DNA from: JASLMY01 sp965226475
GTDB lineage: Bacteria; Pseudomonadota; Alphaproteobacteria; GCA-2731375
Assembly (NCBI GenBank): GCA_965226475.1
Contig: CBDDDJ010000005.1
Span: 310,001 to 374,000, forward strand
Direction of reading: 5' to 3'
DNA: 64,000 nucleotides
Positions 36,408 through 45,545 of this stretch are shown one piece after another (positions within the stretch are counted from its first letter, which is position 1; each line of letters opens with the position of its first letter). The notes below the pieces were generated by a model, which saw only the letters and a list, made by a program, of their open reading frames with translations, was not told the origin of the DNA and ran no database searches. Position numbers and translations under genes: made by a program.

Positions 36408-37146
36408 GGCCGCCGTCGAGCTTTTCGAACTCGCTCACATCGATCTCGACGACCCGCCGGCCCGTCGCCCGCACCAGCGCCACGGCGCCCGGGTAGCCGG
36501 CCGGCATCAGCACCGCATCGTTGACGACGAGCGAATTGGCGGCGCGGGTCTCGTCGGCCGGGGTGACGTGGCGGCGATAGGGCGCGAAGGCCGGCAGGTG
36601 GTCGAGCGCCGGCGCCACCAGCAGGTCCTCGCCGCCGAGCCAGGCGACGCCCGTCTTCAAGTGCAACATGCCCGCGAAACCCACGAGTTCGCCGGTGAAG
36701 CCGTGGCGGGCGAGATGGCCCAGAAGCTGTTCGGCCCCGGCCTCGTCGGTACGGGCGGAGAGGCCGATCAGGTGGTGGCCGCCGACCGCCAGCACATCGC
36801 CCCCATCCAGATGTCCGGGCGCTTCGATTCCAGCCGCCTCGGGAAAATGCTCTCCGAGCGCCGCCTCGATGTGCGCCACTTCGCCGAGCCGCGTCGGCGT
36901 GCCCGGACGGCACGGAACCGCGAGACCGCCGGCGAGCACCGCCACATCCTCGACGAAGGTCGCGTCGGGAAAGCCGGGCAACGCGGGGAGTTCCGTGACC
37001 TCGACGCCGCGGTCGCGGAGCGCGGCGACGTAGCCCGCGTGCTAGCGGGCCGCGCGGTCGATGTCGACCGGTCCGAGGTTCGCGGTGGCGAGGGCGGACT
37101 GGAGTTCACCGCCGGGCGCGCGGACGATGCCCCGTGAGAACCCCAT
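36376..37146 (-). pseudogene. Dimethylargininase (DDAH) with an in-frame amber codon
   Basis: The enzyme would hydrolyse N-methylated arginines to citrulline and methylamine. The frame from ATG 37146 starts MGFSRGIVRAPGG, the family N-terminus, and runs to TAG at 37044-37042 (codon 35). It then continues without change through HAGYVAALRDRGVEVTELPA, LPGFPDATFVEDVAVL (substrate-binding Asp), EAPGHLDGGDVLAV with the catalytic-region His, and the end GGLSCLSLRFRA with the active-site Cys. Only the one codon is wrong; CAG (Gln, before His-Ala) is the likely ancestor. A late ATG (36981) would lack ~55 N-terminal residues. It is a recent nonsense mutation, a sequencing error, or a suppressed stop. 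Confidence 0.85.
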
Positions 37147-37156
37147 GGCCGCCCCG

Positions 37157-39259
37157 TCAACCGACAACCAGTTCCGCGATCAGGTTGAGGCGATCGTCGA
37201 CTAGCGCCCGGTCGCCCGGACCGATGACGCAGGTACTTTCCCGCTCCTCGACCATGGCGGGGCCGACGATCTCCGCGCCCGGGCCCAGCAGATAGCGGTC
37301 GTAGACCGTGCAGTCGACGAAGCCGTCGCCGAAATAGGCCCGCCTGGCGCCCTTGGCCGCCGAGGCCGCGTCGCCGTCCGCCGCCTCGCCCGTGCCCTCC
37401 AGGCGATGGGCGCCTTCCAGGTCGGCCTCCGGCCCCTTGGCCTCGACCTTCCAGGTGACGATCTCCAGCGGCTCCTCCAGGAAGGTTTCGGCGAAGACCT
37501 CGGCATAGCGGGCGCGGAACAGTTCCTCCAGGCCGGCGAAGACCTCGCCCGGGGTCTCGCCCGCCGGCAGCGTCACTTCGATCTCGTAGCCCTGGCCCTG
37601 ATAGCGCATGTCGATGCGGCGGATTACCGTCACCGCCTCCTCGGGTACGCCGGCACGGTCGAGAAAGCCGCATGCCTCGGCCTCCAGGGAGGAAAAATTA
37701 TCGGCGAAGGCGGCGGCGTCCAGATCCTCGAGGAAGAGCCGGCGCGAGCGGGCGATCTCGAAGCCGAGCGGGCTCACCAGCAGGCCCAGCGCCGACATCA
37801 CGCCGGCGCCGATCGGGAAGACGACGCGAGGGATGCGCAGCTTGCGGGCGATCGCCAGCGCGTGCACTGGCCCCGATCCGCCGAAGGCCACCATCGAGGA
37901 CGAGCGGTAGTCGAAGCCACGCTCGGAGGCATGGATGCGGAAGGCGCGGGCGACGTCCTCGTTGATCACCTCGTGCACGCCCCAGGCCGCCCGCGCGGCG
38001 TCGAGCGAGAGGGGAGCCGCCACGTCGGCGTTCAGCACCCCATCGGCGGCGTCGACATCGAGGGCGAATTCGCCGCCCAGGAAAAACCCCGGATCGAGAT
38101 AGCCGAGCAACAGGTTGGCGTCGGTCAAGGTCGCCCGCTCGCCGCCCTGGCCATAGCAGGCGGGGCCCGGTTCGGCGCCCGCGCTCATCGGGCCGACGCG
38201 GATGACACCGCGCTCGTCGACCTCGGCGATCGAGCCGCCGCCGGCGCCGATCTCGATCATGTCGATCACCGGGATCTTCACCGGCAGGCCGCTGCCGCGC
38301 TTAAACTCGTGCACCCGGGCGACTTCCATATCGTACATCTTGAGCGGCTCGCCCCCCTTCACCAGCGCCCCCTTGGCCGTGGTCCCGCCCATGTCGAAGG
38401 ACAAGAGGTTCGGCAGGCCGAGGGCGCGGCCGTGGTGCGCCGACATCAGGGCGCCCGCCGCCGGACCGCTTTCGAGCGAGCGAACGGGAAAGCGCCGGGC
38501 GGCGTCGGGGCTCAAGGAATTGCCGGAAGAGGTCATGATGGCGAGCCGGCCGGCGAAGCCGCGCTCCCCCAAGCCCGTCTCCAGCCGCGCCAGGTAGCGG
38601 TCGAACATCGGCTGGGTGTAGGCGTTCATCGTCGTCGTGGTCCAGCGCTCGTATTCTCGCATGTTGGCGAAGATTTCCGAGCTGATGGAGACCTGGAACC
38701 CGGGGAATTCGGCCGCCAGCATCTCCTTCACCGCCAGCTCGTGCACCGGGTTGGCGTAGCTGTGGAGGAAGCAGACCGCGAGCGCAACGACATCCTCGCC
38801 CGACTCCGCCAGGGCGCGGGCACCGGCGCGCGCGCTGTCGAGATCCAGGTCGATGTCGACAGCGCCGTCGTAACGCATCCGCTCGACCACTTCGTGGCGC
38901 AGGCGGCGCGGCACCAGGGGATCGGGGAAGACCAGGCGCAGGTCGAAAAGGTCGTAGCGCTGCTCCAGCCCCATATCCAGGATGTCGCGGAACCCTTGCG
39001 TCACCAGCATGCCGGTGACGGCGCCCTTGCGCTCGATGACCGAATTGGTGACCAATGTGGTGCCGTGCGCCACCAGCTCGACATCGGCGAGCGCGACGCC
39101 GGCGAGCGCCAGCAGGATCTCGATCCCCTCCAGCACCGCGACCGAGGGATCGCCCGGTGTCGTCAGCAGTTTATGCACCGCCATTCGCCCACCGTCGGGG
39201 TCGAAGAGGGCGAAATCGGTGAAGGTGCCGCCGATATCGACGCCGACGCGATGAGACAT
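37157..39259 (-). CDS. HyuA-type hydantoinase/oxoprolinase subunit
   Basis: 700-aa ATP-dependent N-methylhydantoinase/5-oxoprolinase A-subunit family protein. The N-terminal nucleotide-binding region RVGVDIGGTFTDFALFDPDG is followed by AHGTTLVTNSVIERKGA, ITSSSGNSLSPDAARRFP-like segments, FDMGGTTAKGALV and VIRRIDMRYQGQGYEIEV. No HyuB partner is in the window, whereas most HyuA proteins have one adjacent; single A-type members acting as isomerases or in acetone-type carboxylases exist. The start at 39259 follows a weak ribosome site; the open frame extends far upstream but overlaps the next gene. It is the fourth gene of the AcnX operon. Confidence 0.88.
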   Translation of the reverse strand: MSHRVGVDIGGTFTDFALFDPDGGRMAVHKLLTTPGDPSVAVLEGIEILLALAGVALADVELVAHGTTLVTNSVIERKGAVTGMLVTQGFRDILDMGLEQRYDLFDLRLVFPDPLVPRRLRHEVVERMRYDGAVDIDLDLDSARAGARALAESGEDVVALAVCFLHSYANPVHELAVKEMLAAEFPGFQVSISSEIFANMREYERWTTTTMNAYTQPMFDRYLARLETGLGERGFAGRLAIMTSSGNSLSPDAARRFPVRSLESGPAAGALMSAHHGRALGLPNLLSFDMGGTTAKGALVKGGEPLKMYDMEVARVHEFKRGSGLPVKIPVIDMIEIGAGGGSIAEVDERGVIRVGPMSAGAEPGPACYGQGGERATLTDANLLLGYLDPGFFLGGEFALDVDAADGVLNADVAAPLSLDAARAAWGVHEVINEDVARAFRIHASERGFDYRSSSMVAFGGSGPVHALAIARKLRIPRVVFPIGAGVMSALGLLVSPLGFEIARSRRLFLEDLDAAAFADNFSSLEAEACGFLDRAGVPEEAVTVIRRIDMRYQGQGYEIEVTLPAGETPGEVFAGLEELFRARYAEVFAETFLEEPLEIVTWKVEAKGPEADLEGAHRLEGTGEAADGDAASAAKGARRAYFGDGFVDCTVYDRYLLGPGAEIVGPAMVEERESTCVIGPGDRALVDDRLNLIAELVVG

Positions 39260-39273
39260 GGGGAACTCCGAAA

Positions 39274-40410
39274 TCAGGGGGAAACGTAGTGACGCGGCAG
39301 GCGGCCGGAGAGCGACATGATGACGTCGATCTCGCGCGCGCGCCACCACCCCGCGACCTCGGCCGCCGATATCGACGCCTCGCCGTCGCCGCCGATGATG
39401 GTGACGACGTGGCCTAAGGCGGCTTCGGGGTGGTCCGAGAGGTCGATCGTCAAGTGTTCGAGCGAAACCGCGACGATCGGCGCCCGCCGTCCGCCGACCA
39501 GGACACTCGCGCCCTCGCCACGCGCCGGCGGGCGGTTGCCGTCGGCGAGCCCGAAGGGCACGACCCCGACCCGGGTCGGCCGGCCCTCGGCCCGGGAGAG
39601 GAAGCCACCCCGGCGATCGCTCGTCTCCAGGGGATGTTCCGCGATGTGGATCAGCCGTCCCCGGAGCGCCGTCAGCACGGGCTCGAAACCCGTCATGTCG
39701 GCGACGTCCGGATCGGAGGGCGCCATGCCGTAAAGAATATGGCCGGGACAGACCGCGTCGGCGGCGCTTCCCAGACCCGCCGCCAGCCCCGCGCTGGCGA
39801 GCGCCTGGGTGGTCTCGACCCGGACGCCCGCCTGGCTCATGGCGGCGAGCAGGCCGTCGAACTCGGCCAGATGCTCGCGCGCCCACTCCCGCCCCGCCGC
39901 GTCGGCGAAGGCGAGGTGGGTGTAAACGCCGGCGAGACGAATCCCCGGCAGGGCCGCGACCTCGCGGATCAGGCTCAGCGCCTCGGCCAGCGGGACGCCC
40001 AAGCGGTTCAGCCCGGCGTCGACCTTGACGAAGACCGGCGCGTCGTCGACCCCGGCCCCGGCCGCCGCCCGGGCCTGCGTCATGTCCATCACCGTCGGGA
40101 TCAGTCCGGCGCGGACGAGGTCGGGAATGCCCTGGCTAAGCGCGCCGCCGAAGATCAGGATCGGCGTCTCGACCCCGGCGGCCTTGATCGCCAGCGCCTC
40201 CGCCATCGATCCCGTCGAGAGCATGTAGACGTCGAGCCCGGCCAGGCGCCTGGCCACCTCGACCGTGTCGTGGCCATAGGCGTCGCCCTTCAGCGAGGCG
40301 ATCACCTTCCCCGCCAGTCCCGACAGCTCCAGGATGCGGGCGTAGTTGCGGGCGAGCCTGTCGCCGTCGAACTCCATCCAGATCGGTCGCGTCTCGTGCC
40401 CGTGCATCAT
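39274..40410 (-). CDS. Alanine racemase family PLP enzyme
   Basis: 378-aa fold-type III PLP enzyme. The Schiff-base Lys is in IASLKGDAYGHDTVEVA (KGDAYGH instead of the usual KADAYGH). FVKVDAGLNRLGVP, YTHLAFADA and the C-terminal VGVVPFGLADGNRP (usual Tyr of the IGYADG motif shifted to Phe-Gly) differ from housekeeping Alr. Co-transcription with AcnX and HyuA suggests a catabolic amino-acid racemase acting on a hydroxylated or cyclic amino acid rather than cell-wall D-Ala supply. The start (MMHGHE) overlaps the AcnX small-subunit stop. Confidence 0.85.
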   Translation of the reverse strand: MMHGHETRPIWMEFDGDRLARNYARILELSGLAGKVIASLKGDAYGHDTVEVARRLAGLDVYMLSTGSMAEALAIKAAGVETPILIFGGALSQGIPDLVRAGLIPTVMDMTQARAAAGAGVDDAPVFVKVDAGLNRLGVPLAEALSLIREVAALPGIRLAGVYTHLAFADAAGREWAREHLAEFDGLLAAMSQAGVRVETTQALASAGLAAGLGSAADAVCPGHILYGMAPSDPDVADMTGFEPVLTALRGRLIHIAEHPLETSDRRGGFLSRAEGRPTRVGVVPFGLADGNRPPARGEGASVLVGGRRAPIVAVSLEHLTIDLSDHPEAALGHVVTIIGGDGEASISAAEVAGWWRAREIDVIMSLSGRLPRHYVSP

Positions 40411-40823
40411 GCCCCCTCGCCCAGCCGGCGGATGACGCCCGCCTCGCCGTCGACCTCGACCATGTCGCCGTTGCGGAGCCAAGTCTCGGGCGCCGCCGCC
40501 GGCTCGGTCAATACCGGGATACCGGCGAGCATCGCCCCCTGCACGAGCGAGGGGTCGGGGAGCGACAGGGGCACCAGGGCCAGCGGGTGGGTGCCATGGA
40601 CGTGCAGCTGGTAGATGAAGCGCCAGGCGCCGGCAGAGCCCATGGAGGCGGGAAAGAACAGGATCTTGCCCGCGAGGGAAGCGTTCATCACGCTCGGCAA
40701 ATCGCCGACGATGCGGCCCGAGCGGATGTCGACGTCGCCCAGGAAGGAGACTGGCTCGGCCGAGATCAGCGCCGGCCCCCGCGCCCGGCCGGGGACCACG
40801 ACCCGGGCCGCGACCTCGCTCAT
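40407..40823 (-). CDS. Aconitase X small (swivel) subunit, DUF126
   Basis: 138 aa, the swivelling domain of aconitase X. GRARGPALISAEPVSFLGDV at the start, SLAGKILFFPASMGSAGAWR (with the conserved Ser and Gly cluster) and TWLRNGDMVEVDGEAGVIR are typical. In characterised AcnX enzymes this part closes on the catalytic domain; activities include cis-3-hydroxy-L-proline dehydratase and mevalonate-5-phosphate dehydratase. It overlaps the large-subunit gene (ATGA at 40823-40820). Confidence 0.92.
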   Translation of the reverse strand: MSEVAARVVVPGRARGPALISAEPVSFLGDVDIRSGRIVGDLPSVMNASLAGKILFFPASMGSAGAWRFIYQLHVHGTHPLALVPLSLPDPSLVQGAMLAGIPVLTEPAAAPETWLRNGDMVEVDGEAGVIRRLGEGA

Positions 40824-42091
40824 CGAACGGCGTCCCTGGCGACGAAGCGGCCGGCGACGGCGCTGGCGATCGCGCCCTCGGCGCTGGTCAGCAGCGTATC
40901 GCAGCGGATCATGTCGCGGACGTACTTCGCCTGTTTGGCGCTGTCGACCACGATAGACCGCATCGGCGGCGGCACCACGCCCAGCGCCGGGTCGGGCGAG
41001 ACCGTGCGGGCGAAGTGACAGCTCATCGGGCAGGTGTCGGAGATCACCTTGGCGCCGGCACTCTCCATGGTCTCGATCAGCCCCGCCTCTTCCGCCATCC
41101 GCCGCACCGTGCGGCTGGTCGTCACCCAGAGTTCGACATCCGCGTGAACGCGGCGGTTCGCGAGTAGTCCGGCATAGAGCCGCATCTCCTCCATGGATGC
41201 ATGCGGGCAGCCGACATGCACCAGGTCGATCGCGGTTTCCGCGCCCGTGGAGAACCGCTCGTAGACCGCGCCGACATCGTCGTCGTCCGCCACCAGCACA
41301 TCCGGCGCGGCGCCGTCGAAGGCCGAGGCGACATCGCCGTAGGGCGGCGTCAGGCCCGGCAGGATGAACATCGAGACCCCGCCCGAGGTGGCGAGCGCGG
41401 CGCCGAGCGCGTCCAGTTCGTCCAACGTCGGGCGCCGGGCCGGCGGCTCGAAGACCGGGACGCCACCACCGACCAGGCCGCCGACATGAAAGCCGAGGCA
41501 GCTCCAGTCGGTGATCGAGGCCAGCTCCGCCTCGTTTCTAACCAGATGCGTGCCCCGCCGATTCGCGTCCAGGTGATAGCCGAAGCGCGGATAGCGCCCG
41601 GTCATCGCCGCATATGTGGCGAAGAAGCCGTCGCGGTTCGAACGCGCGCCCAGGACCGAGTTGCAGAAGATGGTCACCGTCGACTCGATCGAGACCATGT
41701 GGGTGTTCCAGGTCGGCCAGTGCCCAGCCCAATAGGGAGTGCAGGTGAAGGCGCCGGCGCTGCCCATCGTCCGGTGCGCGTCGGCCGCGCGGTTTTGCAG
41801 GCGGGCGAGGCTTTCGGGCGCACCGGTCTTCTCCCAATCCACCATGTCGGCATTGGCGATATTGGCGCTCGACGGCACCACGACCCGGGCGCCGGAATCG
41901 GCCAGCCCCGTCATCAACTCGACGTCGCCCTTATAGAGCGCCATGCCCGAATGGATATGGGCGTAGCCGATATCGACCATGTCGGCGGCGTCGTAGGCCT
42001 CCCCCAGGCGGACGAGATCGGCCATCGCGCGCCGCGCCGCCTCGCCCCTGGCGCCGTCCAGCAGTGCCTGATCTTCGGCCGTCAATTGCAT
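40820..42091 (-). CDS. Aconitase X large (catalytic) subunit, DUF521
   Basis: 423 aa, the catalytic domain of aconitase X. MQLTAEDQALLDGARGEAAR, DIGYAHIHSG, HRTMGSAGAFTCTPYW, NSVLGARSNRDGFFATYAAM and ISDTCPMSCHF (candidate Fe-S/metal cysteines) are visible. The two-gene arrangement with the small subunit is the bacterial type. Family knowledge makes dehydration of a hydroxylated imino or organic acid likely (cis-3-hydroxyproline dehydratase is the best-studied bacterial case), but the usual hydroxyproline genes are absent here. First gene of the minus operon; 87 bp separate it from the divergent ThDP enzyme gene. Confidence 0.93.
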   Translation of the reverse strand: MQLTAEDQALLDGARGEAARRAMADLVRLGEAYDAADMVDIGYAHIHSGMALYKGDVELMTGLADSGARVVVPSSANIANADMVDWEKTGAPESLARLQNRAADAHRTMGSAGAFTCTPYWAGHWPTWNTHMVSIESTVTIFCNSVLGARSNRDGFFATYAAMTGRYPRFGYHLDANRRGTHLVRNEAELASITDWSCLGFHVGGLVGGGVPVFEPPARRPTLDELDALGAALATSGGVSMFILPGLTPPYGDVASAFDGAAPDVLVADDDDVGAVYERFSTGAETAIDLVHVGCPHASMEEMRLYAGLLANRRVHADVELWVTTSRTVRRMAEEAGLIETMESAGAKVISDTCPMSCHFARTVSPDPALGVVPPPMRSIVVDSAKQAKYVRDMIRCDTLLTSAEGAIASAVAGRFVARDAVR

Positions 42092-42178
42092 GTTTACCTC
42101 CGCCGGCGAACCTAGCATGCGCGCCCGCCGGGCCCTATGCTGGCGTTTTCGTGGAAACGCGACGAGGGAGACGATGCG

Positions 42179-43885
42179 TTGAATGATTCCGTCGGCAATC
42201 AGATGAGCGGCGCGGAAGCCTTCGTCCGAATGCTGCAAGGCCATGGCGTGCGCCATATCTTCGGCCTCTGCGGCGACACCACGCTGCCGCTCTACGACGC
42301 GCTCTACCGGCTCGATCACGGGATGGAGCATATCCTCTGCCGCGACGAGCGTTCGGCCGCCTACATGGCCGACGGCTATGCCCGCGTCACCGGCAAGGTC
42401 GGTGTCTGCGAGGGGCCGAGCGGCGGCGGCGCCACCTACATCCTGCCGGGCGTGGTGGAGGCGAACGAATCCTCGATTCCCATTCTCGCCTTCACCAGCG
42501 ACATCTCGGTCTCGGCGCGCGGCCACTTCGCGTTGACGGAACTGGACCAGGAAGCGCTCTTCCGCCCGCTCACCAAATGGAACCGGATGCTCGACACCGC
42601 CGGCCAGATCCCGGAGACGATCCGCACCGCCTTCCGCCGCATGACCAGCGGCCGGCCGGGCGCCGCCCACATCGGTCTGCCCTACGACGTGCAGCGCGGC
42701 ACCGTCGACGCGGATACGGTCTGGTCGGAGGAACGCTACGGCAGCTACCCCAACGACCGCGTCGCGCCCGATCCAGCCAGCATCGAGGCCGCCGCGATCG
42801 CCCTTTTGCAAGCCCGGGAACCATTGATCATCTGTGGCGGCGGGCCGGTCATCTCGGGCGCCGAGGCGGCGGTGCTGAAACTCGCCATCCTGCTGGAGGC
42901 GCCGGTCGCCAGCACGGTCAGCGGCCGGGGGGTGATCTCGGATACGCACCCGCTGGCGGTCGGCGCCGTCGGCTCCAACGGCGGCACCATGGCGACCCGC
43001 GCCATGGTCGAGGCGGCGGACATGATCCTCTTCATCGGCTGCCGCGCGGGCTCGGTGACGACGGAGCGCTGGCGCTATCCGGCGCCGGGCACCCGGATCG
43101 TGCATATCGACAGCGACGACGCGGTGATCGGCGCCAACTACCGGACGGAAGTCGGCATCGTCGGCGACGCCCGCCTGGCGGTCGAGGCCCTGGTCGAGGA
43201 GGTCAAGGCGCGCCGCGATGCCGCGCCCATCCGCAAACGGGGCCGGCGCGCCGTGCTCGAGGCGCGGGGAGAGAAGTTCGCCGCCTTCGCCGAACTCGCC
43301 CGGAGCAAGGAGACCCCCATCCGCCCGGAGCGCGTGGTCGCGACCTTGCAGGAGCTGCTGCCGAAAGACGCCGTCGTGGTCGCCGATCCCGGCACGCCCT
43401 GTCCCTATTTCACCGCCTACTACCGTCTGCTGGAGACGGGGCGGCACTTCTTCTCGAACCGGGCGCACGGCGCGCTCGGCTATTCCCTGGCCGCCGCGAT
43501 GGGCGCGCAGATCGGCCGGCCCGGCGCCAAGTGCGTTTCGATCATGGGCGACGGCTCCTTCGGCTTCACCGTGGGCGAACTGGAGAGCGTCGCCCGCTGC
43601 CGGGTGCCGATCACCATGATCGTCTTTTCGAACGGCGTTTACGGCTGGATCAAGGCCGGCCAGAAAACGGGCTTCGAGGAACGCTATTATTCCGTCGATT
43701 TTACCACCACGGACCATGCCAAGGTGGCCGAGGCCTATGGAATCAAGAGCTTCCGGGTCACCGAGCCCGGCGAATTGAAGGGCGCGCTTTCCCGAGCGCT
43801 GGAGGCGGGCGAGCCGACGCTCGTCGATATCGTCAGCCAGCCGCTGCAGGAAGCCCGCGCCCCGGTGAGCGAGTGGATCGCATGA
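42179..43885 (+). CDS. Thiamine-diphosphate-dependent enzyme, acetolactate-synthase-like
   Basis: About 568 aa, three-domain ThDP enzyme (IlvB superfamily). The N-terminal pyrimidine domain has the catalytic Glu in LCRDERSAAYMADGYAR. The middle domain is degenerate, and the C-terminal domain has SIMGDGSFGFTVGELESVAR ... IVFSNGVYGWIK (ThDP/Mg). Decarboxylation or carboligation of a 2-oxo acid is expected. Start: TTG 42179 follows GAGGGAG at 8 nt; ATG 42203 (MSGAEAFVRML) is the main alternative and fits family lengths well. First gene of the plus operon, divergent from AcnX and overlapping the racemase gene by ATGA. Confidence 0.88.
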   Translation: MNDSVGNQMSGAEAFVRMLQGHGVRHIFGLCGDTTLPLYDALYRLDHGMEHILCRDERSAAYMADGYARVTGKVGVCEGPSGGGATYILPGVVEANESSIPILAFTSDISVSARGHFALTELDQEALFRPLTKWNRMLDTAGQIPETIRTAFRRMTSGRPGAAHIGLPYDVQRGTVDADTVWSEERYGSYPNDRVAPDPASIEAAAIALLQAREPLIICGGGPVISGAEAAVLKLAILLEAPVASTVSGRGVISDTHPLAVGAVGSNGGTMATRAMVEAADMILFIGCRAGSVTTERWRYPAPGTRIVHIDSDDAVIGANYRTEVGIVGDARLAVEALVEEVKARRDAAPIRKRGRRAVLEARGEKFAAFAELARSKETPIRPERVVATLQELLPKDAVVVADPGTPCPYFTAYYRLLETGRHFFSNRAHGALGYSLAAAMGAQIGRPGAKCVSIMGDGSFGFTVGELESVARCRVPITMIVFSNGVYGWIKAGQKTGFEERYYSVDFTTTDHAKVAEAYGIKSFRVTEPGELKGALSRALEAGEPTLVDIVSQPLQEARAPVSEWIA

Positions 43886-44637
43886 ACGACAGCCATTCCC
43901 TTTCCACGACCCGCCGTCGCCTCGCGCGGGGCGGCAAGACGGTCTACGGCGCCAGCGTCGGCATCTTGATGTTGGAGAGCCGCTTCCCCCGCATCCCCGG
44001 CGACATGGGGAACGCCGAAAGCTGGCGCTTCCCGGTCCGCTTCCGCGTGGTGCGCGGCGCCACGCCCAAACGGGTGGTGATGGAACGGGCCGAGGGCCTG
44101 TTGGAGGATTTCGTTGCCGCCGCGGACGAGCTGGCGCGGGACGGCTGCGACGGCATCACCACGACCTGTGGCTTCCTCTCGCTGTTCCAGGCGGAGCTGG
44201 CGGCGAGATGCGCCGTGCCGGTCGCGACCTCCTCGCTGATGCAGGCGCCAGCGATCCAGGCCCTGCTGCCGCCCGGCAGGCGGGTCGGCATCCTGACGAT
44301 CTCGGCCGAATCCCTCACGGGCGAACATCTGGCGGCGGCCGGCGTGCCGGAGGGCACCCCGGTCGCCGGCGTCGATGGAGGGGCCGAGTTCGCCCGCGTC
44401 ATCATCGGCGACGAGATGGAAATGGACGTCGAGCTGGCCAAGCGCGACCTGATCGAGGGCGCGGAACGCCTGGTGGGAGAGAACCCGGACGTCGGCGCGA
44501 TTTTGCTGGAATGCACCAACATGGTGCCCCATGCCCGCGCCATCTCCGAGGCCACGGGTCTCGCCACCTTCTCCATCCACGGCTTCGTTTCCTGGTTCCA
44601 TTCGGGCCTTCGCCCGCCGCGGTTCGAGGAGTTCTGA
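43882..44637 (+). CDS. Aspartate/glutamate racemase family protein
   Basis: 251 aa, Asp/Glu/hydantoin racemase superfamily (includes maleate isomerase and arylmalonate decarboxylase relatives). The two active-site cysteines expected in racemases appear as DGITTTCGFLS (first) and ILLECTNMVPHA (second). VATSSLMQAPAIQALLPPGR and RVGILTISAESLT support the fold. It may racemise an amino acid or hydantoin, or isomerise a dicarboxylate. Overlaps the ThDP gene stop; followed by a 158-bp gap before the SDR. Confidence 0.85.
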   Translation: MNDSHSLSTTRRRLARGGKTVYGASVGILMLESRFPRIPGDMGNAESWRFPVRFRVVRGATPKRVVMERAEGLLEDFVAAADELARDGCDGITTTCGFLSLFQAELAARCAVPVATSSLMQAPAIQALLPPGRRVGILTISAESLTGEHLAAAGVPEGTPVAGVDGGAEFARVIIGDEMEMDVELAKRDLIEGAERLVGENPDVGAILLECTNMVPHARAISEATGLATFSIHGFVSWFHSGLRPPRFEEF

Positions 44638-44795
44638 GGTGTTGGAGGTGGATCGGTGAAAGGCGCCGGAACAAATTCGCCATTGCGAGCGAGCATGAGC
44701 GAGCGTGGCGGTCCAGACGGTCTCGCGGCCCCCCAGCGCCGTCGCGAGGGGCGGAACCGCCGGTCCGGCGGCCGGTGGATGTACGAGGCCCCGCG

Positions 44796-45545
44796 ATGGA
44801 ACGGGTGATCATGGTGACCGGAGCGGCGAGCGGCATCGGCGCCGCCGTCTGCCGGCGCGTGGCGGGACCCGGCGTCTCGCTCTTCATCCACACGCGCTCC
44901 AACCGGGAGGGCGCGGAGCGTACCGCCGACGCCGTACGCGAGAAGGGCAGCCAAGCCGTGGTGAGCCTCGGCGACATGGAAAGCCCCGATACCGGACTGC
45001 GCCTGGCGCGGGAGACGCGCGAGGCCTTCGGCCGCCTCGACTGCCTGGTGGCGAACGCGGGCTTCGCGCATCGGGCCGGCTTCGGCGAACTGGACAACGC
45101 CGGGCTGGAGCGCTCCCTGCAGGCGATCACCGGCGGCTTCTTCCGCCTGGCGAGCGCCGCCCTGCCGCTGATCGAAGAGTCGCCGGCGGGCCGCATCGTC
45201 ACCGTCAGCTCGTTCGTCGCCCATGTCTTCAAGCTCGATGGCGACATCTTCGCCGGTTCGGCCGCCGCCAAGGCCGGACAGGAGGCGCTCGGCAAGGCGC
45301 TGGCCTATCAACTGGCGGCAAGGGGAATTACCGTGAACACCGTCTCGCCCGGCTACATCCGCAAGGAGGCCGGTACCCACAGCGCGCTACGCCCCGGCGG
45401 CCATGACGCGGCGGCGAGCCGCATCCCCCTCGGCCGCCCGGGCCTTCCCGACGAGGTGGCATCGTTGATCGTCTATCTGCTGACGCCCGAGGCCGGCTAC
45501 CTCACCGGCCAGGTGATCCAGGTCGACGGCGGGCTGTCGTTATGA
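44796..45545 (+). CDS. SDR-fold protein without the catalytic tyrosine
   Basis: 249 aa with a clear SDR fold. The nucleotide motif TGAASGIGAAVCRRV is at residue 9, NAGFAHRAG is the NNAG equivalent, VTVSSFVAH contains the catalytic Ser, and NTVSPGYI and GQVIQVDGG follow. The YxxxK motif is missing its Tyr: the Lys is K159 in FAGSAAAKAG and position 155 is Ser. That would abolish standard dehydrogenase chemistry unless another residue substitutes. The MmgE/PrpD gene starts in its stop. GCGATGG context at ATG 44796; weak Shine-Dalgarno. Confidence 0.87.
   Translation: MERVIMVTGAASGIGAAVCRRVAGPGVSLFIHTRSNREGAERTADAVREKGSQAVVSLGDMESPDTGLRLARETREAFGRLDCLVANAGFAHRAGFGELDNAGLERSLQAITGGFFRLASAALPLIEESPAGRIVTVSSFVAHVFKLDGDIFAGSAAAKAGQEALGKALAYQLAARGITVNTVSPGYIRKEAGTHSALRPGGHDAAASRIPLGRPGLPDEVASLIVYLLTPEAGYLTGQVIQVDGGLSL

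Noticed and set aside
39259..39886. N-terminal extension of hyuA to 909 aa
   Set aside because: The added ~209 residues are Arg/Gly-rich and antisense-phase to the racemase gene; the conserved HyuA start MSHRVGVDIGG is at 39259.
42091..43717. Upstream extension of the aconitase X frame (about 540 codons)
   Set aside because: It is antisense to the ThDP enzyme gene; the AcnX family start is at 42091.
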